NCBI GenBank assembly: GCA_036898135.1
Contig: CM072519.1
Span: 34,441,939 to 34,505,938, forward strand
DNA: 64,000 bases
DNA from: Oncomelania hupensis
Taxonomy: Eukaryota > Mollusca > Gastropoda > Littorinimorpha > Pomatiopsidae
Direction of reading: 5' to 3'
Shown: piece by piece, positions 1-13,484 of the stretch
How the letters are laid out: each line of letters starts with the position of its first letter
How positions within the stretch are numbered: the first letter of the stretch is position 1
Program-made: the position numbers and the translations under genes
Notes under the pieces: generated by a model
Told to the model about the DNA's origin: nothing
The model's input: the letters and a program-made list of their open reading frames with translations, nothing else
The model's database searches: none

Positions 1-13
1 TGCTGTTGCTTAC

Positions 14-2371
14 CCGGATGGGTCCCACGCCATGGGCCTGGCCTTCAAGGTCAAAAGCAGGGCCTAAATTCTGCCCTCTGCCCTCTCTGTCGGCTTGGCT
101 CAGAGGTTGTTTTCTGCGTGCGAGAGGTGTGGAGGTCATGGATGGTGCTTTATCTTGGCTATCTACTAGCGGTGCGCTGCTGCCCTGCGCTGTCTTGCCG
201 TCCTCAGTCTGCTTCTGCTCCCATCGGTTGATCAGGTCTGACACTTTGGCCTTGTTGCCATGGCTACCATTGTGACCAAGCTCTGGAGGCCTGTCACTCA
301 TCTTATTGTCTCGCCCCCGACGTTCCTCACTGCGTCCCCTAGGACCACTGTGTGTGTTGGCGTTGGAATGCACATTGCTGTTGACAGGGGGGTTAGCATT
401 GCTTGATGGAGGGTTGAAGCTGGCCAGGTAGCTGTGAGAGGGACCGCTAGGGTCGGAGGTGTGGCTGTATCTTCCCCCGCCCTTCCAGTCCAGAATGTTC
501 TGAGCACTAGCTGAGCGTCGGGCTGGTGTCTGGAAGTCGTCATAATACTGCGAATGCGGGTTGACAGGGCAAAACCTCCAACATTGCTTCGTCGGTCTTC
601 TCCACTGTCTGGTGCAGTCATGGCATTAGCAGGGCCCTGGGCTGTTGGTGGGGAAAAGGCTACACGACTGCTTTGTGGAGGGTGGGAGTTGGAAGAGGCA
701 TGGGGAGACGTAGCGTTCAATACTGTGTTCGAGTTTGGGGTGTGGGCTGTGTTGGGAGTGTATGCCTGCGGAGTATTGGATGGTGGTGGATAAGAATTAG
801 GTGAGGAAGTAATCACAGAGGCCTGAGGATGCTGTGGAGAGCAGGGAGCCTGCGTCTGACCCATGCCTGATTGTGGCGATAAAAACTGCTGCAAGGGCTG
901 TGACGACGATGATGATGTAGGTGGTGGAGGTGACAGAGGACTATGAGGATAATTTTGTAAGTACATCTCACTCTTTCTCTGAAGCTCTTGCCGATACACA
1001 TCTGAGCTGTTGGACGCCTGTTTCAAGTGAGTGGAATGTGACTGAACGGGAAGACCAAGCTGGGAAGGCTGGGAAGAATGGGGAGGATGGGAAACCGGCT
1101 CAGCCTGTCCCCTGATGCCGTGTTCCAGTCGTGGGTCCAGTTTGGTCTGATTCTCATAGTTAGGGATCAGCTTGGCTTTGTACACCGGCACAGGGTTGGC
1201 CTTGACCTTCTTCCAGTCTGCGTTGGTGGCCGGTGCAGGTTGTGGGGGTGCATTGTTAGGGTATGCAACTCTGGTGGCCTCTCTTTCCTGCATTGGGGCG
1301 CTGTCAACTTGGTCCTCATGGCGACCATAAGCGTCCGAGATGCTCATGTTGCTGCCAAGGTTGAGAGCAATGGGGGCGCGACTGCGACCTTGTCTGTCCT
1401 TGCTGCGACCTTCGCCACGACCTTCACTGCTGGAAGAGGCCGGATCATGGAGACCCATGTTTCCATCCTGACCACAGAAGTGCTGTTCGCCGCCACTGTC
1501 ACCGATATTTTCGTTGTACCTGTGATCTGCGAGTCTGTCTGGATAATGTGAGTCATCCAGTTTGTCACCGTACCTCCGGTCGTACTTGGAGGCAGATAAC
1601 TCTCTGCTGGCCACGCTGCTAAGGGTGGAAGGATTAGAGTCGTGCACCCCTGCCTGCCTGTCAGCTCTGATATCCGGGGCATAGTTGTAGTAGTCTTGGT
1701 TGTCACCATTCTCTGTGTCATGAGTGTCCCTCTCTCTGTCTTCAACAACTTGACTACTGAAAGGTGTAAGTTGCGAAGGTTCATTGGGTTCCTCAGGGTG
1801 GGTCCGCGGTGGTTTGGCAGGAACGAAGGGTGCAGAAACTTTGCCAGTTTTGGCCTGGTTGCCTGGCGACAGTTTGTGGGTGACACTGTGGCGAAGCTTG
1901 CTGAACGGTGTGGAGGAAGACGAAGATTTGGGGCTTGCCAGGTTCACTGGCGGCTGACTGTTGCCCAGTGAAGGATCTTCATGATTGTGGCGGAACTGTC
2001 GTCCTTCTCTCTTCAGCCAGGCCTTGAGGGAGAAGTTGCCAGCCTTCCTGTGACTGCCGCTGTCTTGACTTGACTGTCGCTGTCCATCTACTACTTCATT
2101 CTCACCGTTCTCCCTCTCTTCCTCCATCTCCACCTCACCCGAGCCTTGACCTTCACTCTGTCCTTGCTGCAACAACGCCTCTCTGCCTCCTAGGCCGTTC
2201 AAGTTGACGTTGTTGTTGTGCAAGGAGAATGGTGAGGTTGGTGTGGGAGACATGTGGTTCAAAGGCTGAGGCTTGTGCACATTGGGAGGGGTGGAAGTGA
2301 TGGGTTTGGGGGACGATGACCTGCCTGACCCCTGACCTCTTTCTCCTGACCTTTGGTCCCTGGTCCTGCAC
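14..2371 (-). CDS. Formin exon 19: Ser/Pro-rich tail with 1-bp frameshift
   Basis: Acceptor TTTTATGTGCAG, donor ATCCGG|GTAAGC at the window edge, so at least one more exon lies left of the window. The frame is low complexity: Ser/Thr/Pro/Asn/Gln, acidic stretches, and PxxP sequences such as APFVPAKPPRTHP and SPLSPPPPTSSSSS that could bind SH3 domains. As written, the frame runs into a stop at 298-300. The convincing coding frame switches near 567-575 to one reading NPHSQYYDDFQTPARR, and it stays open to the donor, including KVSDLINRWEQKQTEDGK. The shift is 1 bp, at GGG or AAAA on the plus strand, so it is probably a homopolymer error or a recent lesion. Confidence 0.75.
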
Positions 2372-5300
2372 ATAAAACCAGGCATTATTATTTAAAAATA
2401 AAATTTCAGGAAATGTTGCTTTGAAACTCTCAAATGTGATTTCAACTAATAAAATTCTGGTTTAATAACAGGTCTGTATCACACAATGGAACATAATCAT
2501 AATTTACATAAACCAAACCAAATAACCATACACAGCACAGATAAAATGGCACTAATAATGGGCGCCAAAATCAATTAAAAAAAAAACAGTTCGGCATGTG
2601 AGAGAAATAACTGGCACTACAAGACTTGCTTGTGGTGTTCACGCTGATGATGACTGCGACGGCTGTGAGGACTGAACTCTGCTGCGGCTGGCTGATTGCC
2701 GTACATCTCTTCTGGTTGTTGGCCTGGTGCCTTGCAACACAGTACAATTGTGTAATTATAGAGTAGTGGTGCAAATCCTTTAAAAAACATTACAATTTAT
2801 TATTGCACATTGACAAACATTGCAAACACAATAAATCAAATTAGGAGAATCAAGTGAGCAAGGTTCATACTCTCTCCCAATACCTTCCCCTCTCTCTCCT
2901 CACCTGCACATCATTGTCATAACAACCAAGGGACTGTATCCAGTTGTTGATGTGCTGCAGTTGCTGTGCCTTGGAAGCTCGCATCTCTACATCCTGCTGG
3001 AGCGTGGCCACCGTACGCATCATCTGGCTCTTCAGCTGACGAAATCCTGGCACTGATGAACTGGACTATAACAGCCAAACCAAGCATTCAATCAGTCATT
3101 CGTTTGCTGAATCAGCCCAACTAGAGCAAGTAGCAAGTTTTCCCTGAGTCACAGGCTAGACATCTCTCTTTGTTCTTCATGAAACAATCGACAAGCTATC
3201 ACACACATGCACACAGAAAACATAAATACCGCCTACTTCCCTCATCCCCAAACATTTTTTTTTTAATATACACACATACAGAAGAATGAGAAGAGAAAGT
3301 GAAAACCCAAGCAACTCACCAATTGACACTTAGTAGCAAAGTCAATTTCAAACTTGAAGCGGGCTAAGTTGCGATGAGCCAGTTTCCAGTAATACTTGCA
3401 GTCATGGAGAAAAGTGGCCCAAGTCTGAAAGAACTCGTGTGGCGTGCACTGCAAACACAATATACCTCAAATTATTCCCCATAAAAAGCTTCATGTTATT
3501 CTATCTGTTGCATTCGTAGTTACACACCAAGCTAGCCGAAATGTGGTTTGTATAATTGGGTTTGCATAGTTTAAGAACTATAAATCTAGAAACAGATATT
3601 TAGAAATCGAGAAATATTCATTTAAAATTCTTGTCTTTTTAAGAGCTAGGCCAGTAATTTTCAACACTGGCAGTGAATCTTTATTACTTCCACAATGATA
3701 CAGTCCTATTCTCCTATTCTAATCTCGGCCCAATGCGTTTTCTAGCTCAAAATAATTTCTGGTAACCCTTGCGTACCTGCGTTTTATACATGAAAAATGT
3801 GGTGGTTTTCCAGAAGTGGGCCTTGGAGTCTTCTAGAAAGCGCGTTTCTTCAGCCAAAACCTCCACAGCGGATGTGAGAAAATTCTCGCTGGTCACACGC
3901 AGTGTGATGGTAAGACCACTGTTCTCTTTGCGAGACAACACTTCCAACTGTACAGGACACAGGAATGATAAGCAACAAAAGTTACAGTGGACAGTAGGGA
4001 CGATGTACAGCAGCCACACAACTCACAGACAGTGTCACAAGCAGCTCCCAATTCAAAATTAGTCCACAAAAATTATGACCAATAGTGCTGTCAAAAATCG
4101 AGTATGGACTACACACAGGTGAAGTCATAGACAGCCCCCATTCAAAAGAATCCAATAAGATCATTATCAATTAAAATAAAATAAACATTCTCCATAAAAC
4201 TCATGTGCATCCCTGTAACATACAGTGCTAAAAATCCTAGAATCTCTTTCAGACTCTTCTGTAGTAATGTGTAACAAAAAAACAAGTAATGTGTAACATA
4301 AATCATCAAATAGTATGTTATTTTAAACACATTGAGCACTTTCCCAAGGAATTGGCTACAATGATGTGTACAACGGACTGAGGAATTCCAGTGTGGCAAA
4401 AGTATTCATCATTACCAATTCATGGAAAAAAATTCTTAAAGAGATCAGCTATGCAAGAAACAAAACGTCTTACTCTGTCCTTGACTTGTGTCAGTTCCTC
4501 TCTCAGATCTCGTAATGCCTTTTGGATTTCTTCAAATGATACCTATATAAACACATAACATCTGAATTTTACGCTCAAACAGCATTGTCCCATGAACATA
4601 TTTAATCGAAGAAATGCACATGCTATCAAAAACTCCCTAACTTAAAATGCACAAGTTATCAAACACTCCTTAACAATAAATAAATAAATAAAAAATCAAG
4701 CTTTCTTGAGGAAGCATGGGTGAGATTCTTCCATGAAAACCTCTGGCTTTATATTATTAAAAACATAGTACAATTGATATATTGTTTAGTTTTCTATTAT
4801 TAGCTAGAATGCACAGTTTATACGTTCAAGGTATTGACTTTTAAAAATGTATATATTTAAAGAAGAAAGTAGACATTTATGCTATTGACGAAAACATACC
4901 TGTGCTGCATGACGCATGTTGGAGGGCTCAGGCAGACGGAACCGCGTAGGACAGCCAAGATCAATGTCAGATTCATGCTGTACGCAGTACGTTCTCATCA
5001 CCAACTCCAGCAGGTTTCCCCGTCGTGTCTGTTGTAGAAAAATCAAACAAACAGTGAGTTCACCCATCTTGATGAATGCTTACTACTGAAACTTTTACCA
5101 AGTAAATGTGTGTCCGATTCTGCTAGCTGTAATTCCTTTTAGGGGTAATAATAACAACGTGTTATACTGTAATGAATTGTACATGGAAATTATTCTCACT
5201 CTGTCAACAAAATCTTTGAGCCTGTTGAGGATGTCTAACGTAAATCCATCAGCCTGCCCTCTCTCCGTGCCACCATTGAGATAGTTGCCCACTGTGAGAA

Positions 5301-8300
5301 TTGTCTCCAGAACTTTCTTCAAGGGACCACTGCACACAGACAACCGCACATAAGAAAGAGCTACGGTCACCACGTCAAACAGACCAAACAGTTGATGCAT
5401 CAAAGACAAAATTGATGTCATATTGAATGTCATGTTGGCATTCAAGCAAGCACAAAAAAATACAAGTGCACATCATTCTCCTATACAGACATTTGACCAA
5501 AACAGTCTTTTGTCTCATATTCATCATCATTCATTTGGTTGGATACAGGTTTGAACATTAAAATGTAATCAACTTACATGTTGACAAGTTCATCGCAGGC
5601 ATTAAAATGAAATCAACTTACTTGTTGACAAGTTCATCGCAGGCAGTGTTGAGTTCTCGTAGTTGTTGGTCTGTAATGACATTAAATGTCAATTATTATA
5701 TAAATGAGATAGAAGTGAGAGTGTGAGTGCAAACATGACCAATGCATTTTAAAGAAGGTTAAGTTCTACAGTATCAAAAATGGACAAAACATCCTGTATA
5801 TCCCTAAAATGCAAGTATATTAACATTGCTGCGCCCTCTTTGCATATTTTTATGTGTATATATACAATTTACATTCTTTAAACGCTGTTCTCTCAAAGAG
5901 GCAGATTATTCTTAACAATCTGTGTACTGCTTACCAATCTCAAAAAGGTTGATCTGCAGTTTGTTCTTGAAGCGCAGAAACTCAAGTCGCTCACGAAAGT
6001 GGTCCAGCTTAGACATCTCAAAGACCAGGTACTCGGGTGCATCCAGTTGTCCTGCACATGACACAGTCACAGTCAGTATCAGTATTTAACTGCATGAACA
6101 GGCACACCAATTCAGTGTACTTCCCAACCTTTCCAAAAACTACAGGCTCAAAATCATCTTGTTGTCCTTCAACCTCTTTGCAATTCAAATAATACTAGAA
6201 GGGCAAAGCCCATATGACTCATATGTTCCTAATGGATCTCGCAATATTTAATATGAAAATGGGTGCCTAGAAAAAAAAGAAATTAAATGGTGGCATTAAA
6301 ATGCAAAGTAATGCCGACTTTAATCTTTCGATGCTCTTGACCTTGAGATGACACTTACCCCTGGCTCCAAATACACTCATGTACTATCAAATAAAGTACA
6401 GCAAAAGTTGTATTATGCCAAAAAAAGATTACCTTGGGATGACCTTGCCTTTAGTGATTTGACCTTGGGATGACCTTGACCCTCACGTGACCTCTCACGC
6501 ATGTTTGATCAAATAACCCAATGTGGCATATCCTATTCTATCCTATCCCATAACTCGAAAGTTGTTGGGGCACTACAGATGATTGTTTAACCAGCGTACT
6601 CCATCTTTCACTGTCCTCAGCAACCCTCATGGCTTCGCTCAGTGTCAAGCCAGTCTATTCTCAAATGTTGTCCTCCCACCTCTTTTTCCGTCTCCCTCTT
6701 CTTCTGCCTCCTTGCACCGTGCCTTGCAGGATGTTGCCTACTAGGGTTAAATAAACAGCCATTCCACTGTGCAATGACCTATTTTCTGTATGTTTTTGCA
6801 AGGCCTAAAATGACCTTGACCTTCAAGATCAACACAAAAACGGAACAAATATGACAGATCAATCCATCATTTCTAAATACAACAAGTTTGGACTTTATAT
6901 CTCGCATAGTTTAAGCTCAAGATCAATTCAAAGTACCTATATAAACCGACTTTGGACATCTCCAGTAAACCAAATTGCAAAGTATGTGCATCTCATTAAT
7001 ATCTACCATGCATCAAAGAATCATAAGTACAATGTTATTAACCTAGAAAACAAGTGAAATTTCGTGAAAAGTTTCCTTAAAGAAATAAAAGATTTAGATT
7101 TTGTATTTTAACCAGTCACCCCAACTAAAACTAAACTATACTGTAAACAGTCCTATCACTTTTCATATCATACCAATAATCATTCTTACACATATCAACA
7201 ATTTCCTTAGAGAAAGCAACTTAGATCAGAGCCTACCTGGACCCTTGCGCTTGGCCTGGTGCAAGATTTTCTCCACATCACGTGGAGAATTCAGCAGCTC
7301 TAACAGCTCAGCAAAACTGCAACACTCAAAACAACGTTCAAATGACACACCACCCAGCAGGAATCCATTCAAGCATGACACCCACATTTTAGTACATGAA
7401 TGTTCTTTTCTAGATAAATGTTCTTTGTCGAAATTCTCTACCGTGATTGCATAGCAGGAAAGATTCTTGTCTCTGCAATTTTCTGAGAATATTTGAGAAA
7501 CTGCCAGGCAACCCAGCAGGAGTATGAAGCTGCCCATGCTGCAAACACGGCTGACTTTTTTTGGCGAGTCAACTGCCCTTCAGAGACACGTCAACAAGTG
7601 TTCAGGGCAACAAGCCAACTTTACAGGGCAATCTGGCTTCAGAGAAACTGCAGGTACCGGAATGGTGTGAGGCGCAAGGAATCCTGTGGCGAAACCGGTA
7701 AAAGAGATGGCAGATGAACAGTAGCTGATGTCTGGGTTTGTGTTGACACACACTGTCTGTTGGTGATCATGTGTGAATTATTCGCTCTATACGTTTTCTG
7801 ATTAGAAGACAGACAGCTGCAGCATGAACTCTTGCTATTTCTCATCTTCCCCATCTTCTTCAACATGGTTTTAATTTTCTTTATCTAAGAAAATGTTTAG
7901 AAGGGAGGCGGCCCAGAATTTTCCAATAAAAAGGGACAGCAACGTATCAAAAATCAAAATTAAAAAATACAAAAATCAAATACTTCCAGAAAATTCTCAA
8001 GGATACTACAACAATATTGATAGACGAAAACTACCAACCTATTATAAAAAAGCTTTGTCTAGCAACAGCACAGAATCAAGTTAATGGTAAATACACTCTA
8101 TTATTGCATGCTTTGAAAAATAAAATGTTCGGAAATATCATGTCATGATGTGCGTCTCAATCTTAACTGAGCATAAACCTTTATATTATGAGCAAAGTAA
8201 ATAGCAACCACAATATCAATACAGTTACAGATGGAAAACTTCCACAGCATTACAAATACCCTAATCCCTAGTCTTTATCATCTGTTGCTAAAGAATAACA

Positions 8301-9175
8301 GCATGAAAGCTCCACAAAACAGCGGTCAATAGTCTATTGCAGAAGACTCAAAATGTCAGCAGTCTCAGGTTTCAAACCTTATCTTCACACTCCAATCACA
8401 ACACAGATAAGCTAAAGATAAAACAAACTACACATGAGGTGAAAAAAGCACAAACCATGTAAAGTACAACTTGCGTTCTGCAGCCATTATTACTTAATTA
8501 ACAACAGCAGAGTGACTGATGATGACACCACACATATGTTGCTACTCTGGTTTAACATGGTCTGACCTTTTCTAGGCAATACCTTTACATTACAATTATT
8601 GATCAATTAGAAAAGTCCTCACAAACTGTTGTTTCTGCCACGGGATTTACAACTACGAAGTCAATCACAATTACAACAAAGGTCACAGATCAAAGCCAGC
8701 AATTACCACACCCTTATTATCCTCAAATTCTAATCAAACCAAATTAACTAAATAATTAACCACTCCATCAGTTGATCAACCAAATAGCGATTCCATTCAC
8801 CAACTAAGCAGTAGACAAACCAACCAATCAATACACTTAATCAATAAATTAATAATTTTATTAATACTCAGTCATGTTACCTGTCTTGGTGCAGATGTTT
8901 ACAGTCAAGAGAGGTGATGGCATTGATCATGTCTTGCAATGAACAGCGGAGGTTGCGCATCTCATTCAGGATCCTCTGTGACCTCTCTCCATCAAACATG
9001 GCCAGCAGCTGAGCACACAAAAATAAAAGAAGTGAGTATACTGAGCATATTAAAATCATGTGTCATAACACGTAAGACGAAAGTATTATGGCTTCTAAGT
9101 CGAATGTAATATGGTTTACAGATTACTTGGTTGCAAATACAATCATTTAAAATTAGTTTTATTCATGTCAAAGAG

Positions 9176-9221
<46 letters not shown>

Positions 9222-11059
9222 TTAATAATAATAATAATAATAATACAAAACCAAATTAAAAACTTGCTCTAAGCGCCCGCTTCCATACTCGGCAAATGTG
9301 GTAAAACATTATGAGATAAAACAGTTAGTGTAAGAAACAATACAAACATCACATGTAACAAGGATAAATATCTTAACACTACGATGAGAAAAAACTCGTT
9401 AAACATCGTAAGAAATAATAGCAAACATCACCTCTTAGTATTAAAAGGCATGTTTAAAGAGAAACATGTATACATACATACATACCCACACACAAATAAA
9501 TGAGGACATCAGCATTAGGAATAAATAATGAAGCAATGATAAATATAGCTCAAAGTCACTTGGTGACACGGGGAAAAGAAGTAATATGACAGTAATAAAA
9601 ACAATATTGAAAATCCCTACATAACTCGTACGAATTTTTTTATAAACCAAAGTAATATTTAACTAAAACTAATTAAAAACCATATAGTGCCAACCCCAAT
9701 AAACAATAAAAATACATGTACAGGCAGTAAAGCATTTATACCAAGACTCCCCTGGGCCCTATAAAACAATGACTAACTAATTTAAACCAAAAACATTACA
9801 CAAAAAACAATGATGGAACACACACACACACACATACACACACACACACACACATTACTACTCAGTCAAATACACTGATTATTCTGGATCTAAAAGTATT
9901 TGGTAAAGAGGTAGGTTTTGAGGTTCTTTTTGAACACGGCAAGAGATTGGGAGGTTGGAGTGCAGAGAGTTCCAAAGAGTTGGGGCAAAAACAGACAAAT
10001 CTCCTTTCAAAGGATTCAAGCCAATACCTCGGAATTGAGAGGAAAGCTGACTCTTGTGAACATAGTGATCGACCAAGTTAGTAGGGACAGAGTTGTGAAA
10101 GATAGGGAGGACAGAAATCAGTGTGCAGACAGTGAAAGCAAAGAATAGCAACTTTGTAATCAACACAAGCCTTTACAGGCAACCAGTGTAAGGTTTTCAG
10201 AGCGGAAATTGCACAAGAATGACAAGGCTGACGAAGTAAAATAATTAAGGAGTTCAAGGATTCTTCAATAAGTACTTCCTTGCTGAGTTGTATAGTGGGC
10301 CTACCTGATGCTTGGGGCGCCCTCTTATGGCGTAGATGTCATCCAGCAGCGTGATGTCATCTGCCGAGGGATGAGGTGGACACGAGTACAGCCTGTAATA
10401 AAATACAGATCGAGATCTAGTATTTACCGCCTACAATGGTGTGGTTTGGAGATGGAGAAGAGGGGACAAATTATTCAATTCAATTGTATAATTGTTCAGT
10501 GTAAACCGAAGTTAATAAACGGAAAACTTTCAAAAATAATCATTTTCGCACAACTTGGGGGGAAAAGTGAAATAATACAAATCGTAGAATTGGCAAAAGA
10601 CCGTCATCAGACAGAGTTAAATGTTTACCAGGAAAAAACAGATTGCTACTTTGTTCTCAAGATTCTCCTTCTGACAAAGATCAACTGCAGTCCTTACCAT
10701 CAGTAATACATTACATAAATCTACAGCCGCTAGGTTAGTCAGTGGAAGTGCAAACAGATCGAACAGACATTTGTACAACCCGCCAAACTGACTTCACTAG
10801 AACAATTCTATTTAGGACAATTTGTTCTACCAGTTCAGGATCGCGCAACTCTTGAGCATGTGCTTTATTATGGATATAAACAGGTCTTATATGTTCCTGA
10901 GTTCCAATAAGTACAATCTCTCGAAGGGAATTAAAAATATTCCTGAGTCGAAGCCGCAAAAAAATACGAAGAGTTTTGTTCTATTGATCCACTGGAGAAA
11001 ACTTTTGCTCATTAAATTTGTAAAAGGATGGGTTACAAAGTTATCTCCCATCAAAGAGG

Positions 11060-11110
<51 letters not shown>

Positions 11111-13422
11111 GGTCACCTTTCCAGTTCCTCTGTGTCTAACTTGGCTTCTGGCATTCCGCGCCATACTGAACTCTGTTCCTCGGATCCTGGAAAAGAACAT
11201 TAATAATATCATACGCATGCTTGTCAACCACGCAATAATTAATAATTATGATAAGAAATATTCGTATTTAATACAACAGAGAGTCAAGGAGAAATAAAAT
11301 AATGCGCGACAGGCTGCTTTTAAAGTTAGAATGAAGACAGAATAAGTTGTGCGGATGACATCAAAGAGACGACAGTGTGCGTGGTTTGATCTTGCTGCAA
11401 CGTGCATTCTAGCATGCCTGTTAATATTACTGGCCTCAAGCAGTATCGAACGCACCATCGTGCCCATTAATTTGAACAAAGACCAGCATCAAAGGATCCA
11501 GAAACAAAGTGAGGATGTTTCAAATCTTCACATGAAGTCTGGACCAGATACAGTCAGTCACACAATCATAAATAAAATGTCAAAGATTGGAACGAAGTCA
11601 AGTTTCGGCAAAAAGATCATAAAACCCTTGCAGAAATTGAACATTGAGTGTTCAGTAATAAACATTGTTATTCAGTGTTTGATAATGCACCTTTTCTTTC
11701 ATCATAGATCCCTTGCCTGCAGATTATGCTGACTGACTGATTTATTTATTAATTGATTTATTGCTTGACTTGGTTATTAATTTGTGCTTCACCTACCTCC
11801 AATAATTATTCATGATCACGATACCAACGCGTAGGTTCAGCAGAGTTATATACACTAAAACTGAAGGTTGCTATCAATGGCGTTGCTAATGCAGGCCCGT
11901 TATATCAAAGAACGTATAATTTAACTGTTTCCCGTGTTAAAAGCGTGGTAGACCTTTCAATCAGCCCTCCAGTCTTGTGTCACCCAACTGTCAAAAGTCA
12001 TAGGTCACTCTCACAGCATCTAACAAACGGATAACTGGTCACAGCCACGATACATCACACAGGAATTACAGTAGGGCTATTTCATATTATTTATTTTTAC
12101 TTATGTAATTGTTTTTATTTAGCGCTTTTTCCGCGCAAACGCTGTTGAAGGCGCCTTGCCGATACAGGATCTAACTCACGCCACCCGAGGCGCGCCTCAC
12201 CCCCCCCCCCCCCTGCAACCTTTGGGCGCATAGTCTGACGCCCTGATGACAGAGCACAATCATGGGTGATCGGGAATAGGGTGAAGGTACCTAGTGCATG
12301 CTGAGTAGCCAGCAACCCTTCCACCACCACCACTCTCCACCCTCTCTCGACTACTCGTCTAAGACATGAGCGTCAGGATCTTTCAAGTCCATGCGATGGG
12401 ATGCGTTCGTGCACAGACTACAACTTGGTTTATACTCTCATCCAAAAGATTAGGGGCGCAGTGCCTCAGGGTTTTTTTTAATACTCCAGGCTGTCACGAT
12501 TACGTGAGAATAATAGGGCCAGTAGTTTATATAGCACAACGAATGACAACAAAATCATCATCATCATCATCATCATTATCATCATCATCATCCGGACTTT
12601 CAAACACTCTTTTTTTTTAATTTCACGGATTAAACAAGTATCTTTTGCAATATCTCTCTATAGCCCTCACTCTCCCTCTCTTTCCTTCTTCTAGGTCATT
12701 CAGAACACGTGTCTGTCACTATAGCGGCAAGTCATTAAAGGGAGAGAACACGTCCTGTTCTAAGAGGTATGTGACCTTTCACGGAAGCTTTGCAATGACC
12801 TGTTAAGTCCAAGTACGTGAACTTCAACGTAAGGCGCTTGAAACATCACCACCACCATCACTTCAATCACCACCACCATCCCACACTCTCCTCTATCCCC
12901 CACCCCCGTATAATGTCGTTAACATCAATTGACCTTCTCACACTCTGTGCAAGCTTTGAAACTATCGCCTAAATGATACTTTTCACAACCTATATCTATT
13001 ATAAAACTTGTACTAACAATACTCCAGAAGTATAAGCCATTGTAAAAGAAAGACATTTCTAGGGTTTACAAACAATGTTCTTTAAATACTTTTTAGCTTA
13101 AGCAGCAGCAGAAAAAGATAATTAGTCGTTAGCCGTTCAAAGGGATCTAAGCCATTCAAAAACACGTATTTGCTGCATGCCTGCATACTGACTGACACCA
13201 CAGACCACTGAACAATCTTGACTGACTTGCAATTGGCTTGTATTTAAAACCCCTTAGTGTAACCTGTATTTTGACGGAATGGCCGGCTCTTTAACGGGAA
13301 CATTGTAAATACATAGCAAAATGGGAATGTGGAAGAAGAAGAAGAAGAAGAAGAAGAAGAAGAAGAAGAAGAAGAAGAAGAAGAAGAAGAAGAAGAAGAA
13401 GAAGAAGAAGAAGAAGAAGAAG

Positions 13423-13484
<62 letters not shown>

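Noticed and set aside
298..570. C-terminal end of the long minus-strand frame reading to a stop at 298
   Set aside because: The sequence after the frameshift is not protein-like, whereas the alternative frame is open and ends at a good donor. I treat the stop as an artefact of the 1-bp shift.
2153..2371. Alternative frame of formin exon 19 (phase 0 join from exon 17)
   Set aside because: It stops after about 70 codons with random composition; the other frame is open for ~600 codons with consistent Ser/Pro bias.
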